From Rhizobiales bacterium Ga0077548 (lineage in GTDB: Bacteria; Pseudomonadota; Alphaproteobacteria; Rhizobiales; Xanthobacteraceae), in assembly GCA_001464215.1 (NCBI GenBank), contig LNEZ01000085.1, positions 1-64,000 on the forward strand: a DNA stretch of 64,000 nt. Direction: 5' to 3'. This document shows, in pieces, positions 51,128 to 61,319 of this stretch. The position numbers and the translations under genes were made by a program. The stretch's first letter is position 1, and every line of letters begins with the position of its first letter. The notes under the pieces were generated by a model, which saw only the letters and a program-made list of their open reading frames with translations, searched no databases and was not told where the DNA came from.

Positions 51128-52844
51128 CTAGCCCTTGTCGGGGTTCTTCTGCTCTTCGGCACGCGGCGGAACGGGGTCGTCCGCCAGGCCTTCCTTGAGC
51201 TTCTTCTCGATCTTCGGAAGGTCTTCCGGCTCCGGCTTGTTCTCGACAGCCCGCAACCACTGAAACCTCGCCTCCAGCTTGCGATCCGTTTTCCAGTAGG
51301 CGTCGCCGAGGTGGTCGTTGATGGTGGGGTCCGACGGCGACAGCACAATCGCCTTCTCGAGTTCGGCCGCGGCCTCTTCGAAGCGCCCAAGCCGGTAGTA
51401 AGCCCAGCCTAAGCTGTCGATGATGTATCCGTCCTTCGGACGCAGCGCGACCGCCTTGCGGATCATCTCCAGCGCCTGATCGAGATTGACGCCCTGATCG
51501 ACCCAGGAATAGCCGAGATAGTTCAGCACCTGCGGATTGTCCGGCGAGAGCTTCAGCGCCTGCTGGAAATCCTTTTCCGCGAGCGCCCACTGCTTCGCAC
51601 CAGTGCTCGCGCTTGGGTTCGCCGAGAATCTTGATGATCTTGGCATAAGCTTCTGCTGCTTCAGAATAGCGTTTGCCTGCGCGCAAGATATTCGCATAGG
51701 CGAAAGCGCCTTCGATATCGTCCGGCTTTTCTTCGGCGAGGGCCTGCAAGCGCTCGCGCGCCTCGTCCTTCTTCTCGAGCACGTCGAGGTTCAGCGCGCG
51801 CTGGATCTGCGCCTTGCGCCGCAGCGGCGAGTTCTCCGGAACGCGCTCATAGGTATCGACCGCGGACTCATATTTCTTGGTGGACTCGAAAAGCGTGCCG
51901 AGTGCTACGACCGCAAGCGGATGCTCGGGGTTCAGATAGATCGCAAGCTGGAGATAGACCATGCCGAGATCTTCGCCGCCCGGCTCCTGGCTCAGCGCGG
52001 CGCCCAGACCGTAAAGCACTTCGGCAGCGCCCGTAGCGGCATTCGTGGCAAGCGGTGCCAGCTTCGCGCCGCTTTTCAGTTCGGCCAGCGCGCTATCGAC
52101 CAGCGGATGACGCACCAGCGCGCTCGAAAAATTGCTGTAGGCTTTTTCCGCATCGGCATCGCGGCCGGCGCGAGACAACATACGTGCATACGCTTCGACA
52201 TTGCGAAGCGAATTCGGATCGACCGAACGCACACGTTCGATGCGCTTCAGCGCGTCACTGCGCTGGTTGGCAAGATCCAAAATCAAACCGGCGTGGAGGT
52301 CCTTATAAAGCCCGTACCAGTCCGGCCCGGACAGCTTGTCGATCTGCGCGATGCCGTTCTTGAAATTGTTCGAGCCGTGCCAGCTCCAGCCGGAGAGCAG
52401 CGTTGCGGTGAGGTCCGCGATCGGCCCCTGACCCGCGATCGCAAGATGCGTGCGGGCCTGCGCGAACTGACTAGCCTTGATGCTTTTCACGCCGAGCGCA
52501 AGCCGCGCAATGCGGTGACCTTTATCGAGAGCGACCAGACGCTCGGCAATCGGGACTGCGTCTTCGATCGCGCCGCTTTGCAGCGTCGAAAGGAAGGCAA
52601 GTTCAAGAAGATCGGGATTCTTCGGATCGGTCCGAAGGACCGAGCGATAATAAGTGGAGGCTACCGAAACGTCGCGCTCGGCGCGTGCGATCCGGGCCGC
52701 GAGATAACTTCCCGACGGCGACGAAATCATGAACTCGTTGATGCGCGGCAGTTCCGCCTGCGCAGCGGCGGTTACAGATATCGAAACCAGTGCGGCGGCT
52801 GCGAAATAACGCGAAGTCCGCGTAACGGTGTGAGGCTTCTTCAA
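51128..52844 (-). pseudogene. TPR-repeat exported protein, interrupted by a deletion and frameshift
   Basis: Tetratricopeptide-repeat protein with a signal peptide (RYFAAAALVSISVTAAAQA). The N-terminal reading frame (about 415 residues, TTG start 52844 after AGGAGAGGGG) is in phase to ILGEPKREHW near 51600; then the frame turns to nonsense. The downstream part, KQWALAEKDFQQALKLSPDN to the end at 51128, continues in another frame with four TPR motifs. At the break CACTGG is followed by GCGAAGCAGTGG; the spacer that relatives have between these Trp codons is missing, so a short deletion not divisible by 3 fits. As written, no complete product is made, unless this is an assembly error. Confidence 0.8.
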
Positions 52845-53013
52845 ACGCCCCTCTCCTGTAACTTGTTAGAAAATACACCCGAAAGGGCGAACATCGAGGC
52901 ACCATGCCTCCGATTCATGGCCATCGCAAGGACGGCCCGCGCCGCATTTCAGGGCAGAATCGACGGGCGCGATGCCTTTGCTATACCCCTCATCCAACAC
53001 CGTGGATGCACAA

Positions 53014-53886
53014 ATGAATTCGACGCCTGTCGCGCCCGCAAAGATCAATCTGTTCCTGCACGTGGGTTCCACCCGCGCCGACGGCTATCATCCGATCGAA
53101 AGTCTCGTGGCTTTCGCAGATACCGGCGACGATCTGCAATTCACGCCCGGCGGCGATGCATTTTCTATCCGCGTAACCGGAGCGTATGCGGAGGCCTCGG
53201 GTAAGCCCGAAGACAACCTCGTGCTGAAGGCTGCAAATCTTTTTGCGCAGAATATTCCCGGCGTATCTCGCGGCGCGTTTTCGCTCACGAAGAATCTACC
53301 TGCGGGCGCCGGTCTCGGCGGAGGTTCGTCGGACGCGGCGGCGGCGCTGCGTATCCTCGCGGAACATAAAGGTCTTTCCGCATCCGACCCGGCTGTGCTT
53401 GCAGCCGCGCATGAAACCGGCGCGGATGTCGCGGTCTGTCTCGAACGAAAAGCGCGGCTGATTTCCGGGATCGGCGAAATATTGTCCGAGCCAATTTCGA
53501 TTCCGCCGCTCTCGGCCGTACTGGTTTGGCCGAACTCCTCCGCTTCGACGCCGGCCGTCTATCGCGCATTCGACGCGGCGGAGATCAAACACTCAACTCC
53601 GTTCGGTCTTCGCCCGAAAGACTTTCCGCGCGAGCGGGTTGCGTTTCTGGAGTTTCTTAAAAGGCAGAATAACGACCTCACGCGGGCGGCATGGCAAGTC
53701 ACGCCGAATGTCGCGGAAGCGGAAGCGGTGCTGCGCGCCGTCGATCGCACGCAATTGATCCGGATGAGCGGCTCAGGATCTGCAGTGTTTGCGCTCTACG
53801 AATCCATAGAGATCGCGGAAGCCGAAGCCGCCGCGGTTCGCGCGCGTTACCCGGACTGGTGGGTAGTCGCGGTTACTTTAAGTTAG
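53014..53886 (+). CDS. ispE: 4-diphosphocytidyl-2-C-methyl-D-erythritol kinase
   Basis: GHMP-family kinase that phosphorylates CDP-ME in the MEP isoprenoid pathway. The 290 residues show the N-terminal APAKINLFLHV (Lys), the ATP loop PAGAGLGGGSSDAAAAL near 100-116, the GADVAVCL catalytic Asp region (Ala replaces the common Pro) and the C-terminal RMSGSGSAVFALY. ATG 53014 is chosen from the family start and lies after TGCACAA, a weak site. It is convergent with the polyprenyl synthase gene, with a four-base overlap of stops. Together with dxs at 26 kb this covers two pathway steps. Confidence 0.94.
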   Translation: MNSTPVAPAKINLFLHVGSTRADGYHPIESLVAFADTGDDLQFTPGGDAFSIRVTGAYAEASGKPEDNLVLKAANLFAQNIPGVSRGAFSLTKNLPAGAGLGGGSSDAAAALRILAEHKGLSASDPAVLAAAHETGADVAVCLERKARLISGIGEILSEPISIPPLSAVLVWPNSSASTPAVYRAFDAAEIKHSTPFGLRPKDFPRERVAFLEFLKRQNNDLTRAAWQVTPNVAEAEAVLRAVDRTQLIRMSGSGSAVFALYESIEIAEAEAAAVRARYPDWWVVAVTLS

Positions 53887-54890
53887 TGCGCTCTCGAGAC
53901 GCAGAAGTCGACTACGTCGAGCAACGCCTGCTTGCCGTCCGCCTGCGGGAAAATTGCTAACGCATCCTTCGCAATCGCGCCGTAATGGCGTGCGCGCTCG
54001 ACGGTGTCTTCCAGCGCGCGGTGCTTCTTCAGCAATTCGATTGCGTGTTCGAGATCGCCGTCCGCGATCTCCCCGCTCTGAATACATTTCTTCCAGAACG
54101 TGCGCTCGGTCTCGCTGCCACGCCGGAACGCGAGAATGACCGGGAGCGTGATTTTTCCCTCGCGGAAGTCGTCGCCGACATTCTTGCCGATCTTGGCGCG
54201 GCTGCCGCCGTAATCGAGCGCGTCATCGACAAGCTGGAACGCGATGCCGAGATTGTTGCCGAACGAACAGGCCGCTTCCTGCTCCACCTTCGGGCGGGCG
54301 GAAATCACCGGACCGACTTCACAAGCCGCCGCGAATAACTCGGCGGTCTTCGCCCGGATGACCGCAAGATAAGCGTCCTCGGTGGTGTCGAGATTCTTCG
54401 CCGCCGCAAGCTGCATCACCTCGCCTTCGGCGATGACGGCAGCCGCAGTCGAAAGAATTTCGAGTGCGCGAAGGTTTCCGACCTCGACCATCATGCGGAA
54501 AGCCTGACCGAGCAGGAAGTCGCCGACCAGCACGCTCGCCTCGTTGCCCCAGACCATGCGCGCGGAAGGTTTGCCGCGTCGAAGCTCGCTCTCGTCCACG
54601 ACATCGTCGTGCAGGAGCGTCGCCGTGTGCATAAATTCGACGGAGGCCGCGAGATTGATGTGGCCGGTGCCGCGATAGCCGGTGAGCACGGCGGTCGCCA
54701 ATGTCAGCATTGGCCGCAGGCGCTTGCCGCCCGAGGAGATCAGATGGTTCGCGACCTCCGGAATCATGGTGACCTCCGAGCCGGTGCGGCTCAGAATCAG
54801 CTCGTTGACCTTTTGCAGATCGGAACGAACGAGGCTGCTCAGGCGTTCGATGGAAGGCTCAGGCGCCTCGAAGGGCAGGACGACGGCCAC
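53883..54890 (-). CDS. Polyprenyl (octaprenyl-type) diphosphate synthase
   Basis: Trans-prenyltransferase of 335 residues that builds the long prenyl tail for ubiquinone. Aspartate-rich motifs: first DDVVD in LLHDDVVDESELRRGKPS near 95, second DD in FQLVDDALDYGG near 220. The small residues before the first motif fit a long-chain product (typical octaprenyl to decaprenyl), but the chain length cannot be fixed from sequence. It draws on the isoprenoid units made by dxs and ispE; the gene is divergent from the glycosyltransferase gene. Confidence 0.92.
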   Translation of the reverse strand: MAVVLPFEAPEPSIERLSSLVRSDLQKVNELILSRTGSEVTMIPEVANHLISSGGKRLRPMLTLATAVLTGYRGTGHINLAASVEFMHTATLLHDDVVDESELRRGKPSARMVWGNEASVLVGDFLLGQAFRMMVEVGNLRALEILSTAAAVIAEGEVMQLAAAKNLDTTEDAYLAVIRAKTAELFAAACEVGPVISARPKVEQEAACSFGNNLGIAFQLVDDALDYGGSRAKIGKNVGDDFREGKITLPVILAFRRGSETERTFWKKCIQSGEIADGDLEHAIELLKKHRALEDTVERARHYGAIAKDALAIFPQADGKQALLDVVDFCVSRAH

Positions 54891-55029
54891 GCGATTAACA
54901 CTCCATTTGCCGCACTTTAAGAGCGCACCCTATCCCGGGCAACCCGCCACGGCGCCGCCGCTTTCCCCCGGCAAGCGCTTGCGGCATAGATAGTGGCGCC
55001 GCCGGGCGCCCATTTTTTTGGAGAACTCG

Positions 55030-56049
55030 ATGCTCACCCGGACTGCCGCCAAGTCCAGTGCCAAGTCCAGTGCCATGTCCAACGCGAAGTCCAAAAGCTC
55101 AGCCCGCGTCCGTCTGCCGCAAGGGCTGAAGATCGCGGTGATCGTGCCCTGCTACAACGAAGAGGCGGCGATCGGCACGGTCGTGAAGCAATTCCGCGCG
55201 GCGCTGCCGGCCGCGGACATCTATGTTTACGACAACAACTCCAAGGACGGCACGATTGCCGCCGCCAAGAAGGCCGGCGCGATCGTCAACGTCGAGACGC
55301 GGCAGGGCAAAGGCCATGTCGTGCGGCGTATGTTCGGCGACATCGACGCCGACGTTTATGTGATGATCGACGGCGACGCGACCTATGACGCACCGAGCGC
55401 GCCGAAAATGATCGCAGCCCTCGTCGCGGAAAAACTCGACATGGTGGTCGGCTCGCGCGTCGATCAGGAGGTCGAGGCCTATCGGCCCGGCCATCGTTTC
55501 GGCAACTGGATTCTAACCGAGTTCGTGAAGCGCATCTTCGGCAAGAGCTTCAACGACATTCTTTCCGGCTACCGCATCTTCTCGCGCCGCTTCGTGAAAT
55601 CTTTCCCGGCGCTTTCGACCGGATTCGAAATCGAAACCGAGCTGACCGTGCACTCGCTGGAACTCGGTATGCCGGTCGCGGAAATCGAGACGCCTTATTA
55701 TGCGCGTCCGGAAGGCTCGACCTCGAAACTGAACACCTACCGCGACGGCATCCGCATCCTGTGGACCATCGGAAAGCTGTTCCGCACCGAACGTCCGATG
55801 CAATTCTTTTCAATCATTTCGTTCTTCTTCTTCTTAGCGTCGGTCGTAATCGCGTTTCCGGTGTTCAGGACATTTTTCGAGACGGGCCTGGTGCCGCGCT
55901 TGCCGACCGCAATCCTTGCGATGGCGTTGATGCTCTTGTCGTTCCTTTCGCTGATGTCGGGACTGATCCTCGACACCGTCACGCGCGGGCGGCGCGAGTT
56001 GAAGCGGCTCACCTATCTCTCTTATCCCGCGCCCGGAAATCAGCGCTGA
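55030..56049 (+). CDS. Family 2 membrane glycosyltransferase (dolichol-phosphate mannosyltransferase-like)
   Basis: GT-A glycosyltransferase of 339 residues that would move a sugar to a lipid phosphate carrier. The catalytic part spans about 30-230: VIVPCYNEEAAIGTVV, YDNNSKDGT, VMIDGDATYD (metal DxD-like) and a QxxRW-type DILSGYRIFSRRF region. Two hydrophobic helices near 262-285 and 293-315 anchor it in the membrane. The first 25 residues are a Lys/Ser/Ala repeat (KSSAKSSAMSNAKSKSSA) encoded by near-repeats GCCAAGTCCAGT. ATG 55030 follows GGAG. Confidence 0.87.
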   Translation: MLTRTAAKSSAKSSAMSNAKSKSSARVRLPQGLKIAVIVPCYNEEAAIGTVVKQFRAALPAADIYVYDNNSKDGTIAAAKKAGAIVNVETRQGKGHVVRRMFGDIDADVYVMIDGDATYDAPSAPKMIAALVAEKLDMVVGSRVDQEVEAYRPGHRFGNWILTEFVKRIFGKSFNDILSGYRIFSRRFVKSFPALSTGFEIETELTVHSLELGMPVAEIETPYYARPEGSTSKLNTYRDGIRILWTIGKLFRTERPMQFFSIISFFFFLASVVIAFPVFRTFFETGLVPRLPTAILAMALMLLSFLSLMSGLILDTVTRGRRELKRLTYLSYPAPGNQR

Positions 56050-56274
56050 ATGCATGAGCTTGTCCGCACCAACGACGCAGTGCTGATTACAGCAATTGAA
56101 GCGCTCTTGAAGGGCGCGAATATCCCCTGCTTTGTCGCGGACCAGAACATGAGCGTCATGGAAGGCTCGCTCGGCTTTCTGCCGCGGCGCGTACTTGTCT
56201 CAGAAGATGATGAGGAACGCGCAAAGCGGCTGCTCACCGACGCCGGCTATGGCGGCGTGCTGAAATCGGATTGA
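56050..56274 (+). CDS. DUF2007 family small protein
   Basis: A 74-residue protein of the DUF2007 family, named signal-transducing protein in some databases without a proven role. The family pattern is visible: ELVRTNDAVLITAIEALLKGANIPCFVADQNMSVMEG, then PRRVLVSEDDEERAKRLL. The start follows the glycosyltransferase stop directly (TGAATG overlap at 56050). It is the leading gene of a rightward row DUF2007, methyltransferase, S49 peptidase. Confidence 0.88.
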   Translation: MHELVRTNDAVLITAIEALLKGANIPCFVADQNMSVMEGSLGFLPRRVLVSEDDEERAKRLLTDAGYGGVLKSD

Positions 56275-56275
56275 G

Positions 56276-57004
56276 ATGGACACGACCGACGACACCGTCC
56301 TCGGCGGAAAACTGAAGCTTTCGCAACCGCGCAGCGGGCATCGCGCGGGTCACGATGCGATCCTGCTCGCCGCCGCAGCCCCCAAATCCATGATGGCACT
56401 CGATCTCGGTGCCGGTGTCGGCACTGCTGGGCTTGCGCTGCTCGCACGAAAAATAGTTTCGCAGGTGACAATGGTAGAAGTCGATGCAGCGCTTTCTACG
56501 CTTTCCTCGCATAACGCAAACCGCAACGGCTTCGCCGACTCCGTGCGCATTCTGCGCGGCGACATCACGGAAGATTTACCGCTGCAAATGGATGCATACG
56601 ATCTCGTAATCATGAACCCGCCTTTCAACGACGCAAATATGTTGCAGGCTTCGCTCGATTCGGCGCGGGCGAAAGCGCATACGGCAAGCACCGCGACAAC
56701 GGAGAGCTGGATCACGCGTGCCGCGCGTCACTGCAAGGCAGGCGGCGTCTTAACAATCATTCATCGGCCGGAAGCGACATTACCAATCCTTAAGTCGATG
56801 GACGGGCGCTTCGGTGCTATTGAATTACTGCCGGTATTTCCAAAACCGGAATCTGCTGCGATCCGCTTGATCGTGCGGGCCATCAAAGGGCGAAAGACGC
56901 CAACGCAGATGCTTCCCGGCATCACTCTCAACGACAAAGACGGAAAACCCAGCGCGGCCGCGGAACGAATCCTTCGCGACGGCGCTTCCCTGTTCGGAGA
57001 CTGA
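56276..57004 (+). CDS. tRNA1(Val) (adenine-N6)-methyltransferase-like
   Basis: Class I methyltransferase of 242 residues. The SAM site is ALDLGAGVGTAGLALLAR near 40 and the catalytic NPPF motif is LVIMNPPFND near 110-120, as in the TrmN6 (YfiC) group that methylates A37 of tRNA-Val. The N-terminal GGKLKLSQPRSGHRAGHDAILLAA is very typical. Close to the DUF2007 gene (one base gap) and followed after 3 bases by the S49 peptidase, so one transcript is likely. The exact target is a family inference. Confidence 0.88.
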   Translation: MDTTDDTVLGGKLKLSQPRSGHRAGHDAILLAAAAPKSMMALDLGAGVGTAGLALLARKIVSQVTMVEVDAALSTLSSHNANRNGFADSVRILRGDITEDLPLQMDAYDLVIMNPPFNDANMLQASLDSARAKAHTASTATTESWITRAARHCKAGGVLTIIHRPEATLPILKSMDGRFGAIELLPVFPKPESAAIRLIVRAIKGRKTPTQMLPGITLNDKDGKPSAAAERILRDGASLFGD

Positions 57005-57007
57005 GCG

Positions 57008-57859
57008 ATGGCAAGCAACGATAGAAACGGATTTTTCTCGCGGCTATTCCGCAGGCGCCCCGTGGTGCCGGTGGTGCGGCTTTCCGGACCTATCGGCATG
57101 AATATGCCGCTCGTCTCTTCGATGTCGCTCGCGTCAGTGTCAAAGCAGCTCGACAAGGCATTCGGCTATAAGAAGGCCGCTGCGGTTGCGCTGGTCGTGA
57201 ACTCGCCCGGCGGCGCGCCGGCGCAATCGCATTTAATTCACCAGCGCATCCGGCAGCTTGCCGAGAAGAATAAGAAGAAGGTCATCGTCTACGTGGAAGA
57301 TGTTGCCGCGAGCGGCGGCTACATGATTGCCTGCGCCGGCGACGAAATCATCGCAGATAATTATTCCATCGTCGGCTCGATAGGCGTCGTTTCCGCGAGC
57401 TTCGGCTTCGAGAAGATGATCAAAAAACTCGGCATCGAACGCCGCGTTTACACCTCCGGCGACAGCAAACGGCAGCTTGACGCGTTCCTGCCCGAGAAAC
57501 CGGAAGACATCCGCCGCCTCAAAGCGCTGCAAACGAAAATTCATGAAGACTTCATCGCGCTTGTGAAGCGCGGACGCGGCAAGCGGCTCAAGAGTTCGGA
57601 CAAGACGCTGTTTAACGGCGAATACTGGCTCGCCGAACAGGCGATGGAATACGGCCTGATCGACGGCATCGGCGACCTGCGCGGCACGCTGCAAAAGCGC
57701 TTCGGGAAGCACGTGCTGACGCCCCTGATTGCGCCGGCAAGCGGATTTTTCGCCCGTCGCATTCCCGGTATGTCCGGCGCTATACTGCCGGACGATTGGG
57801 CAAGAACGGCACTCGCCGCTGCGGACGAACGCGCGCTTTGGGGCCGCTACGGTTTATAA
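57008..57859 (+). CDS. S49 family peptidase, SohB/SppA-like
   Basis: Serine protease that would cut membrane or signal peptide fragments. The 283-residue protein has the catalytic Ser102 in VEDVAASGGYMIACAGDE and a Lys (K154 in YTSGDSKRQLDAFLPE) to complete the Ser-Lys dyad seen in the S49 family. There is no N-terminal membrane helix, unlike SppA/SohB of E. coli, so it may be cytosolic or peripheral. Start ATG 57008 is 3 bases after the methyltransferase stop. A small membrane protein gene follows, 23 bases on. Confidence 0.88.
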   Translation: MASNDRNGFFSRLFRRRPVVPVVRLSGPIGMNMPLVSSMSLASVSKQLDKAFGYKKAAAVALVVNSPGGAPAQSHLIHQRIRQLAEKNKKKVIVYVEDVAASGGYMIACAGDEIIADNYSIVGSIGVVSASFGFEKMIKKLGIERRVYTSGDSKRQLDAFLPEKPEDIRRLKALQTKIHEDFIALVKRGRGKRLKSSDKTLFNGEYWLAEQAMEYGLIDGIGDLRGTLQKRFGKHVLTPLIAPASGFFARRIPGMSGAILPDDWARTALAAADERALWGRYGL

Positions 57860-57882
57860 GGTTTCACGCGAGGGATTTTACG

Positions 57883-58065
57883 ATGCCTCCTCTTGTTGTC
57901 TGGTTGATCGGCGCGGCAGGAGCCGTGATCGGCGCCAAGCTGTGGTCGATGGCCGAGAGACGAGCGAACGAGGATCTCGAGCGCGTCCGTAATGCAGAGC
58001 GCGACGAAGTACGGCAACTCGAGCGCGACCCCGTCACCGGCACCTATCGGCCGCGAAAATCGTGA
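57883..58065 (+). CDS. Small membrane protein, 60 residues
   Basis: Hypothetical protein with one N-terminal membrane helix (LVVWLIGAAGAVIGAKLWSM) and a charged, helical tail with many Arg, Glu and Asp (RRANEDLERVRNAERDEVRQLERD). The ATG at 57883 after GCGAGGGA is chosen; the frame is open further upstream but overlaps the peptidase gene. It lies between the peptidase and the exporter adaptor gene, so it could belong to either. No function is known. Confidence 0.7.
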   Translation: MPPLVVWLIGAAGAVIGAKLWSMAERRANEDLERVRNAERDEVRQLERDPVTGTYRPRKS

Positions 58066-58089
58066 AGCACCGTGTTGCAGAAGGCTGAT

Positions 58090-59271
58090 ATGTCCGGAAT
58101 CACTTCGCGCTTTCCGCAACTCAAAGACAAGCGATGGCTCGCTTCCGTCGCGCTGTTCGGCGTGCTTGTTGCCGCGTTCGGCTGGTATTTCATCGGCGGT
58201 AGCGGCGACGATGCTGCTTCCTATCGTACGCAACCCGTCATCAAAGGCGATCTCGAAAAAACCGTAACCGCGCTTGCGCAGGTGAGGCCTAAAACCTTCG
58301 TCGATGTCGGCACGCAGGTTTCCGGGCAGCTTCGCAAAGTCGAAGTCGAAATCGGCGATGTCGTGAAACAGGGCCAGTCGCTCGCGCAGATCGACCCCAC
58401 GGTTTACCAGACCCGCGTGCTCGCCGGCCGCGCAAAAATCGAAAACCTGAAAGCGCAACTCGAGCAGGCGCGCGCGCAACTCGTGCTGGATCAGGCGCGC
58501 GAAGACCGCGCCCGTCAGCTCTATGCCACCAACGCAACCAGCAAAGACGCGTTCGAACTTGCGACTGCCAACTTCAAGATTAACCAGGCCAAGATCGGCT
58601 CCTTCGAGGCGCAGATCAAAGAGATGGAAGCAACGCTTCAAGGCGACGAAGCCAATCTCAACTACACCAAGATTTTCGCGCCACAGGCCGGCACCGTCGT
58701 CGATCAGATTGCGTTCGAAGGCCAGACGCTGAACGCAAACCAGACCGCGCCGATCATCGTGCGCATCGCCGATCTCGATGTCATGACGGTGTGGGCGCAA
58801 GTCGCCGAAGCCGACGTGCCGCGCATTACCGCGGGGATGCCGGTCTATTTCACGACACTCGGCTCGCCTGACAAACGCTACACCGCCACCGTGCGCCAGG
58901 TGTTGCCCACGCCGCAGACCGTCAACGACGTCATTTTATATAACGTGCTGATCGACGTTCCGAACAAGGAACGGGAACTGATGACCAATATGACCGCGCA
59001 GGTATTTTTCGTGCTCGGCGCCGTGAAAGATTCGCTCTTGGTTCCAGTCGCGGCGCTTCGCCCCTCGCAGCGCGACAAAGGCGGCTTCACCGTGCGCGTG
59101 CTCGAGAACGGGTCAGTGAAAATGAAGCGCGTCACGGTCGGTCTGCAGGACCGCAACCTTGCCGAAATCAAGAGCGGACTCAACGAAGGCGATCAGGTCG
59201 TGATCGGGCAGGTTGCGCGGTCCGACCAGAAGCAGAAAAGTTTCAGCTTCGGCAACTCGAAATTCAGATGA
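58090..59271 (+). CDS. MacA-like periplasmic adaptor (HlyD family)
   Basis: Membrane-fusion protein of 393 residues that links the MacB-like pump to an outer-membrane channel. An N-terminal membrane anchor (WLASVALFGVLVAAFGWYFIGG) is followed by a lipoyl-like part, a long coiled coil at about 100-200 (Gln/Lys/Glu-rich) and beta-barrel segments (VPVAALRPSQRDKGGFTVRVLENG). ATG 58090 with GAAGG before it is chosen; a GTG at 58072 in frame is possible. It overlaps MacB by ATGA. No TolC-like gene is near. Confidence 0.9.
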   Translation: MSGITSRFPQLKDKRWLASVALFGVLVAAFGWYFIGGSGDDAASYRTQPVIKGDLEKTVTALAQVRPKTFVDVGTQVSGQLRKVEVEIGDVVKQGQSLAQIDPTVYQTRVLAGRAKIENLKAQLEQARAQLVLDQAREDRARQLYATNATSKDAFELATANFKINQAKIGSFEAQIKEMEATLQGDEANLNYTKIFAPQAGTVVDQIAFEGQTLNANQTAPIIVRIADLDVMTVWAQVAEADVPRITAGMPVYFTTLGSPDKRYTATVRQVLPTPQTVNDVILYNVLIDVPNKERELMTNMTAQVFFVLGAVKDSLLVPVAALRPSQRDKGGFTVRVLENGSVKMKRVTVGLQDRNLAEIKSGLNEGDQVVIGQVARSDQKQKSFSFGNSKFR

Positions 59272-61262
59272 ACGCCGCGCAGTATCAGAAACGCACTTCT
59301 TCCGCTGCGCGCGCGGCAGCACCGCAATCGCCGCTTATCGAAATCACGAACGTCACCAAGCACTACCAACAGGGCACGACCACCGTTCGCGCGCTCGACG
59401 GCGTTTCGCTCACCATCGAGGCCGGAGAATTCGTCGCGATCATGGGCCAGTCCGGCTCCGGTAAATCGACGCTGATGAACATCATCGGCTGTCTCGACCG
59501 GCCGTCGGACGGCGAGTATCGCGTCACCGGCATCGATGTCGCGACATTAACCTCCGACGAGCTTGCGGCACTTCGCTGCCGCACGTTCGGCTTCGTGTTT
59601 CAGCGCTTCAACCTGATGGCCGGAATCACCGCCGCGGAGAACGTGGAAATTCCCGCAGCCTATGCCGGACGCCCGAAAAACGAGCGTGTGAAACGGGCAA
59701 AAGAATTGCTCGCGCGTCTCGGCTTGGGCGAGCGCACCGATCATCGCCCGACCGAACTTTCCGGTGGCCAGCAACAGCGCGTCTCGATCGCACGCGCGCT
59801 GATGAACGAAGCCCCCGTCATTCTCGCGGACGAACCGACCGGCGCACTCGACAGCCGCTCCGGCGAAGAAGTGCTCGCCCTTCTGAAAGAACTGCACGCC
59901 GAAGGCCGCACCGTCATTCTGATTACGCACAACCCGGAAATCGCCGAGCACACCAACCGTGTCATTCATATCGCCGACGGCCTGATTAAATCCGACGAGC
60001 GAAAGGTGCGCGACAAGAAAACGGCCGTACCGGAATTCAAGCTCGATCTCGCAACACGCAACCGCTGGCTGCCCGATCTCGTCGAAGCGACCAAAATGGC
60101 GCTGCATTCGATGAAGGTGAACATCTTCCGCACCGCGCTGACGCTCTTGGGTGTCGTCATCGGCGTTGCCGCGGTCGTCGCCATGCTCGCAATCGGCGAC
60201 GGCTCGAAACAGCAGGTGCTGGAGCGCATCTCGGCGATGGGCACAAACCTTCTGGTGGTGCGGCCCGGCGGTGCGCGCGTCCGGGTCGCCGGCGATAACG
60301 CAACATTGGTCGAAGAAGACGCCAGAGCAATCGCGCAGCTTCCGGGTGTGACTGCCGTTTCCGCGGAGCGCGCGACGCGCGTCACAGTGCGCTACGGCAA
60401 CATCGACTATTCAACTCTGATACAGGGTGCCTGGCCCGGCTACGCAATCGCGCGCGATTGGGCGATGGCCGAAGGCAGCTTTATTTCCGAAGACGACGTG
60501 AAGGGCTACGCGCCGGTCGTCGTGCTCGGCAAGACCGTTGCCAATACGCTATTCCCCGACGGAGCGAGCCCGGTCGGAAAATACTTGCTGGTTCGCAATG
60601 TGCCGTTCGAGATCGCGGGCGTGCTCAGCACGCGCGGGGCTACCCCTTGGGGCACGGATCAGGATGACATCGTCATCATGCCGCTCTCGACCGGATATAT
60701 GCGTATCTTCGGGCGGCGCTTTCTCAATTCGGTAACGGTGCTTGTCGCCGACTCGAACGAGATCACCGAAACGCAGACGGCAATCGAAAAACTCGTCACC
60801 GAACGGCACCGCGGCGTCACCGACTTCACGATCCGCAACACCGCCTCGATTCTGGAAGCTGCCATCGCAACACAGGAAACGTTGACGCTGCTGCTCGCCT
60901 CGGTTGCCGCGATTTCGCTCTTGGTCGGCGGCATCGGTGTCATGAACATCATGCTCGTTTCCGTCACCGAGCGGACACGCGAAATCGGCGTGCGCATGGC
61001 GACCGGAGCGCGCATGGGCAACATTCTTCTTCAGTTCAATACCGAGGCGCTTGTGGTCTGCGGCATAGGCGGCCTCGCCGGCGTTGCAATCGGCATCGCG
61101 GTCGCGCTGATCGTGCAGAGTTTCGGTGTCGCGATCCTGCTCTCGCCGTTGCCGGCGATTCTCGCGTTCTCCTGCGCGTTCCTGACCGGGCTCTTGTTCG
61201 GCTATCTACCCGCGCGAAAAGCCGCGCAGATGGACCCGGTAGTGGCGCTTTCCTACGAGTAG
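59268..61262 (+). CDS. MacB-like ABC exporter, fused ATPase and permease
   Basis: Non-canonical ABC transporter of 664 residues working with the adaptor just before it. The ATPase comes first (Walker [10 protein letters not shown] near 62, [15 protein letters not shown] near 165, Walker [12 protein letters not shown] near 185), then a helix near 285 and a long periplasmic domain, then three C-terminal membrane helices typical of FtsX/MacB ([19 protein letters not shown] near 545 is one). This is the tripartite type that exports macrolides, peptides or lipoprotein-like compounds in other bacteria; the substrate here is unknown. ATGA overlap with the adaptor. Confidence 0.92.
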   Translation: MNAAQYQKRTSSAARAAAPQSPLIEITNVTKHYQQGTTTVRALDGVSLTIEAGEFVAIMGQSGSGKSTLMNIIGCLDRPSDGEYRVTGIDVATLTSDELAALRCRTFGFVFQRFNLMAGITAAENVEIPAAYAGRPKNERVKRAKELLARLGLGERTDHRPTELSGGQQQRVSIARALMNEAPVILADEPTGALDSRSGEEVLALLKELHAEGRTVILITHNPEIAEHTNRVIHIADGLIKSDERKVRDKKTAVPEFKLDLATRNRWLPDLVEATKMALHSMKVNIFRTALTLLGVVIGVAAVVAMLAIGDGSKQQVLERISAMGTNLLVVRPGGARVRVAGDNATLVEEDARAIAQLPGVTAVSAERATRVTVRYGNIDYSTLIQGAWPGYAIARDWAMAEGSFISEDDVKGYAPVVVLGKTVANTLFPDGASPVGKYLLVRNVPFEIAGVLSTRGATPWGTDQDDIVIMPLSTGYMRIFGRRFLNSVTVLVADSNEITETQTAIEKLVTERHRGVTDFTIRNTASILEAAIATQETLTLLLASVAAISLLVGGIGVMNIMLVSVTERTREIGVRMATGARMGNILLQFNTEALVVCGIGGLAGVAIGIAVALIVQSFGVAILLSPLPAILAFSCAFLTGLLFGYLPARKAAQMDPVVALSYE

Positions 61263-61319
61263 CTTGCCTTCGCTGCCCCTGCTGCCTAGGGTCGCGCCGA
61301 TTTTCGAGACCGGCGCAAA

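Noticed and set aside
57008-59271. MacAB-like genes as proof of macrolide resistance
   Set aside because: The motifs show the transporter class only; substrates of this class range from peptides to lipids and cannot be read from sequence.
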